Assembly: GCA_003450735.1 (NCBI GenBank)
Contig: DMEZ01000079.1
Location: 1-28,739 of the forward strand
Reading direction: 5' to 3'
DNA length: 28,739 nucleotides
Origin: Elusimicrobiota bacterium
GTDB lineage: Bacteria > Elusimicrobiota > Elusimicrobia > UBA1565
The position numbers and the translations under genes were made by a program. Every line of letters starts with the position of its first letter. Within the stretch, counting starts at the first letter, position 1. Of this stretch, positions 1-5,897 are shown in pieces. Under the pieces are notes generated by a model. The model was not told the DNA's origin, searched no databases, and saw nothing but the letters and a program-made list of their open reading frames with translations.

Positions 1-375
1 GTCCACCGTCTCGGGGCTCGCCTCCTGGAAGGCCCCCTTGCCGAACCGGTGGGTCGGCACCTGGGCGCTGAGCAGGAGCACGGGCACGTGGTCGGACTGC
101 GAGACGGCCAGGCCGGTCAGGGCGTTGGTGGCGCCGGGGCCGGTCGTGACGCAGCAGACCCCGACTCGCCCCGAGGCGCGGGCGTAGCCGTCGGCCATGA
201 AGGCGGCGCCCTCCTCGTGCTTGGTGAGGATGAGCCGGATGCCGCCGGCCTCCTCGAGGGCCGCGTAGAGCGGCATGATGGGGCCCCCAGGGATGCCGAA
301 GACATGGTCCACGCCCTCGGCTTTGAGCTGCTCGACGATCAGCCTCGCCGCGGTGAGGGTCGTCTGCGGCTCCAT
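1..375 (-). CDS. TPP-dependent acetolactate synthase-like enzyme, N-terminal part
   Basis: This is the first 125 codons of a gene that runs off the left edge. The ATG at 375 sits about 8 bases after AAGG, and 11 bases separate it from the stop of the upstream minus-strand regulator, so the two are probably co-transcribed. The translation is a typical N-terminal pyrimidine-binding domain of the acetolactate synthase/pyruvate oxidase family. It shows GVDHVFGIPGG near residue 20, KHEEGAAFMADGYAR around residue 55 with the glutamate that activates the TPP aminopyrimidine, then CVTTGPGATN and a VPVLLLSAQVP stretch. The family makes acetolactate from pyruvate for branched-chain amino acids or acetoin, but related decarboxylases and carboligases share this domain. 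The substrate cannot be assigned without the missing C-terminal two thirds. Confidence 0.85.
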   Translation of the reverse strand, partial: MEPQTTLTAARLIVEQLKAEGVDHVFGIPGGPIMPLYAALEEAGGIRLILTKHEEGAAFMADGYARASGRVGVCCVTTGPGATNALTGLAVSQSDHVPVLLLSAQVPTHRFGKGAFQEASPETVD

Positions 376-386
376 GTCCGCGCCTT

Positions 387-971
387 CTAGCGCGCTCCGG
401 AGGGGACTTCGAGCCCGAGGAGGCTCGCGGCCTTGGCCGTCAGCGCGTCGAGCTCCAAGGGCTTCGGGAAGAAGGCGTCGATGCGGTGCTCCCGCAGCGT
501 CTCCGGCGCGGGCAGGGGCTTCCTGCCGCTGATCGCGATGAGCTTGACGCCCGAGGTCTTCTCGGTGGAGCGCAGGATGTCGCAGACGTGGTAGCCGTCC
601 ATGCGGGGCATCACGAGGTCCAGGACGACCAGGGCCGGGGGCTGCACGCCCACGCGCACCAGGGCCTTCAGGGGGTCCTGGAAGAGCGCCGTCTCGAAGA
701 GCCCGCCGCAGGCGGCGAAAGCCAGGCTCAAGACCTTGCAGATTTCCGGCTCGTCGTCGATGAGGTAGACCAGGTTCCGGCCCAGCAGTTCGCTGGGGAG
801 GGGGACGTGGTTGGCCTGGAGCACCGGGACCAAGGTCTGCCGCGTGACGCGGTAGTGGCCGCCGGGGGTGGTGAAGGCCTTGAGGTCCCCCTGCTTGATC
901 CAGTTGATGACGGTCGAGGGCGCGACGCCGACCATCTTGGCGATCTCGTAGGTCGTGAAGGTATCTTTCAT
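387..971 (-). CDS. HTH-receiver response regulator (DNA-binding domain first)
   Basis: This 194-residue regulator has an unusual order. Residues 5-55 form a MerR/excisionase-type helix-turn-helix (TTYEIAKMVGVAPSTVINWI, then TPGGHYRV as the wing). Residues 66-187 form a receiver domain with the acidic pair D72/D73, phospho-acceptor D118 in VVLDLVMP and the conserved lysine K170 in FPKP. Most response regulators carry the receiver first. It should bind DNA in the cytoplasm and be switched by phosphorylation. No kinase is adjacent on its strand; the nearest are at 1786 and 5898. It is divergent from the OmpR-type gene across about 70 AT-rich bases and lies immediately upstream of the acetolactate synthase-like gene, which may be a target. 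The direct target and signal are unknown. Confidence 0.88.
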   Translation of the reverse strand: MKDTFTTYEIAKMVGVAPSTVINWIKQGDLKAFTTPGGHYRVTRQTLVPVLQANHVPLPSELLGRNLVYLIDDEPEICKVLSLAFAACGGLFETALFQDPLKALVRVGVQPPALVVLDLVMPRMDGYHVCDILRSTEKTSGVKLIAISGRKPLPAPETLREHRIDAFFPKPLELDALTAKAASLLGLEVPSGAR

Positions 972-988
972 ATTGGTTGTTTTGTGCG

Positions 989-1017
989 TTTACAATGTTT
1001 TGGGATTTTACTATGAT
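989..1017 (+). promoter_or_regulatory. Predicted sigma70-type promoter for the OmpR-type regulator
   Basis: TTTACA at 989-994 and TATGAT at 1012-1017 are separated by 17 bases in an unusually AT-rich stretch between two divergent regulators. Transcription would start near 1024, leaving about 19 bases of leader that contains AAGGAG ahead of the ATG at 1043. Confidence 0.5.
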
Positions 1018-1042
1018 TGCCTCCTATCCGTCAAGGAGCTTG

Positions 1043-1735
1043 ATGAACCGCCAAAGGATCCTGGCCGTAGACGACGACCCCGGCATGCAGGGCTTCTACG
1101 CCCAGTTCCTGGACGAGGTCTATAAGGACAGGTTCATCGGCAAGGTGGTCGGCAGCGCGGAGGAGGCGCTGGACGTCCTGCGCGAGGAGCCCCTCGACCT
1201 GACGATCCTGGACTGGCACCTGCCCGGCATCTCGGGGCTCGACCTCCTGCGCGCCCTGAGGGCCGACCAGCGCACGAGCGCGCTCGGCGTCATCATGGTC
1301 ACCGCGCGCACGGCCTCCGACGACGCGGTGACCGCGCTCGAGGCCGGGGCGGACGACCACATCAGCAAGCCTTTCGAGGAGAAGGTGCTCCTCGCCCGCA
1401 TCCAAAGCCTGGCCCGGCGACGGGAGACGACGATGCTCGCGAACTCGCCCTGCCGGGAGGGGCTGGCCCTGGACCTGCCCGGCGGCTCGGTCTTGGTCGA
1501 CGGGGAACTCGTGCACCTCCAGCCCAAGGAGCTGGAGCTCCTCAGCATCTTCATCGGCAGGCCCAACATCATCCACTCGCACCGCTTCCTCTGGGATACG
1601 GTCTGGGGCTACGAGCATCGGGACTGGGAGCGGATCCTCATCCGCCTGCTCTACCAGCTGCGCCGGAATCTGGGCCCCCGGTGGGGCTCTCGCCTCGAGG
1701 CGCATCGGGGCCTGGGCTACCTGCTCAGGGTCTGA
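1043..1735 (+). CDS. OmpR/PhoB-family response regulator
   Basis: A 230-residue two-domain response regulator. Residues 4-125 are a receiver with acidic residues D10-D12, phospho-acceptor D57 in LTILDWHLPG, a threonine switch in MVTART and K109 in SKPF. Residues about 140-230 are a winged-helix OmpR/PhoB output domain, with the LQPKELELL beginning and a C-terminal RGLGYLLRV wing. I chose the ATG at 1043 because AAGGAG lies just before it and the receiver begins at once; an upstream TTG would only add an unrelated N-terminus. The histidine kinase 50 bases downstream is the likely partner. The promoter of that kinase carries two 9-base direct repeats at 11-base spacing, the kind of site this family binds, so autoregulation of the pair is plausible. 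Confidence 0.92.
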   Translation: MNRQRILAVDDDPGMQGFYAQFLDEVYKDRFIGKVVGSAEEALDVLREEPLDLTILDWHLPGISGLDLLRALRADQRTSALGVIMVTARTASDDAVTALEAGADDHISKPFEEKVLLARIQSLARRRETTMLANSPCREGLALDLPGGSVLVDGELVHLQPKELELLSIFIGRPNIIHSHRFLWDTVWGYEHRDWERILIRLLYQLRRNLGPRWGSRLEAHRGLGYLLRV

Positions 1736-1746
1736 AGCCGGGATAC

Positions 1747-1777
1747 GGACATTCGACGGACATTCGCCCTTTACACT
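1747..1777 (+). promoter_or_regulatory. Direct-repeat operator plus -10 box upstream of the histidine kinase
   Basis: GGACATTCG occurs at 1747-1755 and again at 1758-1766, an 11-base period (one helical turn). TACACT at 1772-1777 is a plausible -10 box, and the repeats cover where a -35 box would lie, as in PhoB-activated promoters. Only 8 bases separate the -10 from the ATG at 1786, so the mRNA would be leaderless or nearly so. Confidence 0.45.
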
Positions 1778-1785
1778 TTCGGGGT

Positions 1786-2511
1786 ATGGGACCGCTGTTC
1801 GGCTCGGACCCGAGAGAGACGCAGACGCTCGAGCGGCACAAGCTCGAGCTGCTCGGCCGCTTCGCGAGCGGGATCGTCCACGACTTCAACAACGTCCTGA
1901 CCGGCATCCTGGGCACCACCGCCCTGCTCGAGGAGAGCGGCATGCTCGCGTCGGCCCAGCTGGCGGACGTGCAGGAGATCGAGCGCTCGGCCAAGCGGGC
2001 CGCGGCCCTGGCGCAGCAGATCCTGGACTTCAGCCGCCGCCGCGGCCATCAGCCCGGCCCGGAGGACATCGACGAGGTCGTGCGGGGGATGGAACTCCTC
2101 CTGAGGCGCGTGCTCGGCGGCGAGAGGGCGTTCAGCCTGCGCCTCGAGCCCGGCCTTCCCCGGGTGCTCATCCACCGGGGGCAGATGGAGCAGGTCCTGC
2201 TCAACCTGACGGCCAACGCGCGGGACGCGATGCCCGGGGGCGGCACCCTCCTCATCGAGACGGCCCGGGCGGAAGAAGGCGTCCTGGTGAGGGTCGCGGA
2301 CTCGGGGACGGGGATCCCCGAGGAACTGCTGGGGAGGATCTTCGAGCCGTACTTCACGACCAAGGAGGAGCATCGGGGCTGCGGCCTGGGGCTCTCCATC
2401 GTGCGCGGGATCGTCGAGGGCTGGGGCGGGAGCATCTCCGTCTCCAGCCGTCCCGGAGAGGGGACCTGCTTCGCGGTCGTCCTGCCGGCCGCGCCGGAGG
2501 GGCGTCCGTGA
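1786..2511 (+). CDS. Soluble sensor histidine kinase without a sensor domain
   Basis: This 241-residue protein is essentially a bare kinase core. The dimerisation/phospho-acceptor helix is at about residues 17-85 with H32 in FASGIVHDFNNVLTG, followed by the ATP-binding domain. That domain has the N box NLTANARDAM, the G1 box DSGTGIP, the F box FEPYFTTK and the G2 box GCGLGLSIV. It has no membrane segment and no PAS or GAF domain, so input must come from a partner protein or the cytoplasm. The ATG at 1786 was preferred to upstream starts, which would lie inside the preceding gene. It overlaps the next receiver gene by GTGA. The OmpR-type regulator upstream and two receivers downstream are obvious phosphotransfer partners. 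Confidence 0.9.
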   Translation: MGPLFGSDPRETQTLERHKLELLGRFASGIVHDFNNVLTGILGTTALLEESGMLASAQLADVQEIERSAKRAAALAQQILDFSRRRGHQPGPEDIDEVVRGMELLLRRVLGGERAFSLRLEPGLPRVLIHRGQMEQVLLNLTANARDAMPGGGTLLIETARAEEGVLVRVADSGTGIPEELLGRIFEPYFTTKEEHRGCGLGLSIVRGIVEGWGGSISVSSRPGEGTCFAVVLPAAPEGRP

Positions 2512-2891
2512 CGACCATCCTGGTGGCCGACGACGAGTCGTCCATCCTGCGCATCTATCAGCGCCTGCTGGCCTCCCCGCAGACCCGGGTGCTCATGGCT
2601 TCGGATGGAAGGGAAGCTTTGAGGCTGGCGCAGGAGGAGCGGCCGGACATGGCCATCCTGGACGTCTCCATGCCCCAACTGAGCGGGACACAGGTCTGCC
2701 GGGCCCTGCGCGGCGACGAGCGGACGAGGCGGATGGGCATCATCATCCTGACGGGGACGGGGGGCGACCCCGCCGTGGAGGCCGAGCTCCTGGAAGCCGG
2801 CGCCGACGACTACCTCCCGAAGCCCTTCGATTTCCGGGAGTTCCGAGCGCGCGTGGAGGCCGTGCTGAGGAGGTGCAGAACGCGGCCATGA
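2508..2891 (+). CDS. Single-domain receiver protein (CheY-like)
   Basis: A 127-residue stand-alone receiver domain with no output domain. Acidic residues are D8/D9, the phospho-acceptor is D52 in AILDVSMPQLSG, the switch threonine is in ILTGTG, and the conserved lysine is in LPKPF. It starts at a GTG that overlaps the stop of the kinase (GTGA), which implies translational coupling. Its own stop overlaps the next receiver's start (ATGA). It probably acts as a phosphate relay or sink for the kinase, or signals by protein-protein contact. Confidence 0.88.
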   Translation: MTTILVADDESSILRIYQRLLASPQTRVLMASDGREALRLAQEERPDMAILDVSMPQLSGTQVCRALRGDERTRRMGIIILTGTGGDPAVEAELLEAGADDYLPKPFDFREFRARVEAVLRRCRTRP

Positions 2892-3262
2892 ACCTCTCCG
2901 GGCAGGTCCTGGTCGTCGAGGACGAGCCGGCCGTGCGCAGCCTCTTCTGCCGCGTTCTGGAGGGCCTCGGCTGCGGGGTCCTGCACGCCTCCGACGGCCC
3001 CGGCGCCCTGCGCGCGTTCCGGGCGGCGGGGCCGGGGGTGGTGGTCCTGGACCTCCATCTGCCCGGACTCGACGGACTCTCGGTGGCCGGGGAGATGCTG
3101 CGCCTGCGGCCGAGGACCCGCATCATCGTCGTGACGGGCGACCCGGACGGGGAGCTCGCCCGCCGCGCCATGGAGAGCGGGGCGAGCGACTATCTCGGCA
3201 AGCCGGTCGACCTCGCGCGCCTGCGCGAGTCGGTGGCGGTCAATCTGCTCATCGCCGGATAG
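2888..3262 (+). CDS. Single-domain receiver protein (CheY-like)
   Basis: A 124-residue receiver starting at an ATG that overlaps the preceding stop (ATGA at 2888-2891). Acidic residues are E11/D12, the phospho-acceptor is D55 in VVLDLHLPGLDG, the switch threonine is in VVTGD, and the lysine is in LGKPVDL. It is clearly divergent from the neighbouring receiver, so this is not a recent tandem copy. It completes a tightly coupled kinase-receiver-receiver unit. The ornithine carbamoyltransferase gene follows after about 74 bases and may be read through from here. Confidence 0.88.
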   Translation: MNLSGQVLVVEDEPAVRSLFCRVLEGLGCGVLHASDGPGALRAFRAAGPGVVVLDLHLPGLDGLSVAGEMLRLRPRTRIIVVTGDPDGELARRAMESGASDYLGKPVDLARLRESVAVNLLIAG

Positions 3263-3336
3263 CCGGACATCTGGACGGCCCCCTCGCGCCATTGGTAGAC
3301 TGGGCGCGGCAGTAGATCATCCAAGGAGATCCCATC

Positions 3337-4341
3337 ATGGCATTCAATCTGCGCAACAGGCACTTTTTGAAGGAGTTGGACTTCACGAAGGAGGAACTGC
3401 TCCACCTGCTGAAGCTCTCGAAGGATCTCAAAGAGGCGAAGTACGCGGGCACCGAACAGCAGAAGCTGAAGGGGAAGAACATCGCGCTCATCTTCGAGAA
3501 GACTTCCACGAGGACCCGGTGCGCCTTCGAGGTGGCGGCGCACGACCAGGGCGCGCACGTGACGTATCTCGAGCCCTCCGGCAGCCAGATGGGCCACAAG
3601 GAGACGGTGAAGGACACGGCGCGGGTCCTGGGGCGGATGTACGACGGGATCGAGTACCGCGGCTTCGGCCAGGAGATCGTGGAAGAGCTGGCGAAGTACG
3701 CGGGCGTGCCGGTCTGGAACGGGCTGACCAACCAGTGGCACCCGACGCAGATGCTGGCCGACGTGCTGACCATGAAGGAGCACTGCAGGAAGCCCCTGGA
3801 GAAGATCGCCTACGCCTACCTGGGCGACGCGCGCTTCAACATGGGGCGCTCCCTGCTGGTGGTGGGGACGCTCCTAGGCATGGACGTGCGCATCGGAGCG
3901 CCCAAGGGGCTTCAGCCCGAGAAGGAGCTCGTCGAGAAATGCCTGGCGCTCGCCAAGGAGTCCGGGGCGCGGGTCACGGTGAGCGACAAGGTGGAGAAGG
4001 CCGTGAAGGGAGTCGATTTCATCCACACGGACGTCTGGGTGTCCATGGGCGAGCCCAAGGAAGTCTGGGCGGAAAGGATCAAGCTGCTCAAGCCCTACCA
4101 GGTGAACCTTGCGGCTATGAAGAAGTCCGGGAATCGGAACGTGAAGTTCATGCACTGCCTGCCGGCGTTCCACAACGCGGACACGAAGGTCGGCAAGCAG
4201 GTGTCCGAGCAGTTCGGCCTGCATAACGGCATCGAGGTCACCGAGGACGTGTTCGAGTCGAAGGCATGCATCGCCTTCGACCAGGCGGAGAACCGGATGC
4301 ACACCATCAAGGCCGTGATGGTCGCGACGCTGGGGAGCTGA
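3337..4341 (+). CDS. argF: Ornithine carbamoyltransferase
   Basis: Transfers the carbamoyl group of carbamoyl phosphate to ornithine to form citrulline, or runs in reverse in arginine catabolism. The 334-residue length equals the E. coli enzyme, and similarity is visible end to end. Key motifs are the carbamoyl-phosphate loop STRTR at residues 57-61, the HPTQ loop after NGLTNQW, DVWVSMGE near residue 235, and HCLPAFHN near 273 with the catalytic cysteine and ornithine-binding context. The C-terminal ENRMHTIKAVMVATL is typical. AAGGAG precedes the ATG. Anabolic and catabolic forms cannot be told apart reliably by motif. The presence of a second carbamoyltransferase and a carbamate kinase 10 kb downstream makes a catabolic role possible. 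Its 3' end overlaps the convergent HEAT-repeat gene by 35 bases. Confidence 0.95.
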   Translation: MAFNLRNRHFLKELDFTKEELLHLLKLSKDLKEAKYAGTEQQKLKGKNIALIFEKTSTRTRCAFEVAAHDQGAHVTYLEPSGSQMGHKETVKDTARVLGRMYDGIEYRGFGQEIVEELAKYAGVPVWNGLTNQWHPTQMLADVLTMKEHCRKPLEKIAYAYLGDARFNMGRSLLVVGTLLGMDVRIGAPKGLQPEKELVEKCLALAKESGARVTVSDKVEKAVKGVDFIHTDVWVSMGEPKEVWAERIKLLKPYQVNLAAMKKSGNRNVKFMHCLPAFHNADTKVGKQVSEQFGLHNGIEVTEDVFESKACIAFDQAENRMHTIKAVMVATLGS

Positions 4342-5110
4342 GCTTAGACCCGGAGAGCGCCTTCAGCGCCTGGGCGGCGACGGCGCGCACCTTGAGGTCG
4401 GGGTCGGACAAGGCCTTGCGCAGGAGAGGGACGGCTTCCTCGCTGCTCTCCGCGACGCTCGCGACCGCTACGACGGCGCAGATCCGCACCCGGGCGCTGG
4501 GGTCGTCTCGCAGGAGGGAGGCGAGAGGCTTCAGGGAGGCCGCGGCGCCGGGCCCCATGGACGCGAGGGCCAGGGCGGAACGCTCCCGTTCTTCCGGCGC
4601 CGGGGCCTTCAGCCCTTCGATGAGGGCTGTCATGGACCCGGAGGGAGCGTCACCGCGGCGGGGAACGAGCTTCGCCCGAGGCGCGCTCGCCTTGGGCCGC
4701 TCCGCGGGGGGAGGCTCCGCGGGCGGCTCGTCTACGGGAGGAGTCTCCGGCTCGTCGGGCCTGTAGACGATGGCGCAGGTCGAGTAGCGCAGGTCGCAGC
4801 CCTTCTCGAACTCGATGCCGAGCGCCAGCCATTCTCCGCGGGTCTTGGGGTTGCATATGGGGAACTTCTGGTGAGGCTGGGGCGGGAGGGGCTCGAAGAC
4901 CTCGTCGTTCTGGCAGCACTCGACCCAGCCGTCCTCGGAGGCGCTCTTCTTCGGGCCCTTCTCATGCCATCCGGCCGGGCAGGCGCCCATCATGGAGTGG
5001 CAGTCCTCGGCGCGGACGTCCGGGACGATCCGGCCGCCGCGCTCCGCGGCCGCGCTCCAACAGGAGGCAAGAAGCGATAAGAGGACCGTCCATCGGGATA
5101 TCTCGATCAT
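4307..5110 (-). CDS. HEAT-repeat lipoprotein with a cysteine-rich N-terminal region
   Basis: A 267-residue probable lipoprotein. The N-terminus has a hydrophobic segment ending in the lipobox LLASC with Cys17 as the acylation site. Residues about 30-115 are rich in Cys and Trp (ECCQ, CDLRYSTCA), suggesting disulfides in an exported domain. A proline-rich linker follows at about 118-145. Residues about 160-260 form alpha-helical HEAT-like repeats (SARVRICAVVAVASVAES, DLKVRAVAAQALKAL). I chose the ATG at 5110 because it gives a proper signal peptide and has TATGAT six bases upstream. The gene converges on ornithine carbamoyltransferase with a 35-base overlap. The repeats suggest protein binding in the periplasm or at a membrane; no enzyme motif is visible and the specific function is unknown. 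Confidence 0.75.
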   Translation of the reverse strand: MIEISRWTVLLSLLASCWSAAAERGGRIVPDVRAEDCHSMMGACPAGWHEKGPKKSASEDGWVECCQNDEVFEPLPPQPHQKFPICNPKTRGEWLALGIEFEKGCDLRYSTCAIVYRPDEPETPPVDEPPAEPPPAERPKASAPRAKLVPRRGDAPSGSMTALIEGLKAPAPEERERSALALASMGPGAAASLKPLASLLRDDPSARVRICAVVAVASVAESSEEAVPLLRKALSDPDLKVRAVAAQALKALSGSKLSSPASRPSRP

Positions 5111-5116
5111 GAAGCG

Positions 5117-5122
5117 ATCATA
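5117..5122 (-). promoter_or_regulatory. -10 box of the HEAT lipoprotein gene
   Basis: TATGAT on the minus strand lies six bases before the ATG at 5110, predicting transcription from the start codon itself. No good -35 hexamer was found at 16-18 bases. It is divergent from the riboswitch promoter. Confidence 0.4.
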
Positions 5123-5146
5123 ACACAGATTGCCCGCCCCGTCGCC

Positions 5147-5174
5147 TTGCAAACTCTCGAAATCCGGCTATGCT
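5147..5174 (+). promoter_or_regulatory. Promoter of the riboswitch-controlled transcript
   Basis: TTGCAA at 5147-5152 and TATGCT at 5169-5174 are separated by 16 bases. The expected start near 5181 coincides with the first bases of the riboswitch closing stem (GTCTGCCG), which supports both calls. Confidence 0.5.
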
Positions 5175-5180
5175 ATCCAT

Positions 5181-5276
5181 GTCTGCCGTTCACCCGGCAG
5201 TCGACAAAGGCAAACCCGTTGTAAAGCGGGGGCGCAAAGCCGTGGCCCCGAATCGGGGCGCCCGGCCGCCGAAGAC
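5181..5276 (+). ncRNA. Cyclic di-GMP-I (GEMM) riboswitch aptamer
   Basis: The GEMM-I signature is present in order. GACAAAGGCAAACC begins at 5203; then a P2 hairpin CCCGTT/AGCGGG is capped by the GNRA tetraloop GTAA; then GGGGCGCAAAGCC; a P3 hairpin GGCCCC/GGGGC; and the 3' part GCCCGGCCGCCGA, matching the family's AGCCGGGUUGCCGA. P1 can close with GTCT at 5181-5184 pairing AGAC at 5273-5276. The base before CAAACC keeps the GG of the c-di-GMP class, so I favour c-di-GMP over cGAMP, though an alignment should decide. Downstream, GAAGAC occurs at 5271-5276 and 5288-5293, and both are complementary to GTCTTC at 5335-5340, 29 bases before the start codon. That is a plausible switching element. 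It controls the MotA-like gene. Confidence 0.85.
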
Positions 5277-5368
5277 ATGGAACGTGCGAAGACTTCCCTC
5301 AGGAGGCCTCGCGAGAGCGCGTCGCTCCCGCGGGGTCTTCCCATGCCCGGCGGCCGGAGGGGGGAGTC

Positions 5369-5830
5369 ATGACGAACCTGCACAAGTCGTTCCTCGGGCC
5401 CGCCGCTCTGCTGGCCATGGTCGTTTTGATCATCCTGCAGAGCGAAGGCGCCGGAGGCATCGCCGTCTTCCTGAACCTCGAGGCCTTCCTGCTCGTGCTC
5501 ATCGGGACGGCTATCGCGACCTGGATCGCCTACCCGGCTCACGACATCGCCCGGGCCCTCAAGGACAGCCTCAAGGGCGCGCGGTCGTCTTGCCGCGGCG
5601 CCCAGGTGCTCCGCTGCGCCGCCGAAGCCGCCTTAGGGATGGGCATCCTCGCCCTCGTCTTCGGGCTCATCCTCATGCTCTCCAGCGTCATGGACGTCTA
5701 CGAAATGCCCCGGAGAACGGCCCTCGCCCTCGACGGGCTCTTCTTCGGCCTCCTGCTCTCGAAGGGCGCGCTCCTCCCGCTCTCGCGGCGGCTCGAACAC
5801 GCGGAGGGCCGCGTCGAAAAGGCCCCGTAA
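5369..5830 (+). CDS. Miniature MotA-like membrane protein under riboswitch control
   Basis: A 153-residue membrane protein with four predicted helices at about residues 9-24, 36-55, 87-107 and 117-138. The first pair (LNLEAFLLVLIGTAIATWI, then YPAHDIARALKD) matches the MotA N-terminus of flagellar stators. The last pair (GMGILALVFGLILMLSSV and FFGLLLSKGALLPLSRRLE) matches MotA helices 3-4. The cytoplasmic loop between helices 2 and 3, about 100 residues in MotA and carrying the torque-generating charges, is cut to about 30. No MotB partner follows. GGAGGGGGGAG precedes the ATG. It may be a stator-like proton channel, a regulator of stators, or a decayed MotA. The GEMM-I riboswitch ties it to c-di-GMP, as for many motility genes. 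The MotA relation is by motif recognition only. Confidence 0.65.
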   Translation: MTNLHKSFLGPAALLAMVVLIILQSEGAGGIAVFLNLEAFLLVLIGTAIATWIAYPAHDIARALKDSLKGARSSCRGAQVLRCAAEAALGMGILALVFGLILMLSSVMDVYEMPRRTALALDGLFFGLLLSKGALLPLSRRLEHAEGRVEKAP

Positions 5831-5897
5831 GGGCTTTCGCTCCGCCTCAGCCCCGCTCGAGCAGGCAGGCCGGGGCGTCGAGCCCGGCCCCCGCGGC

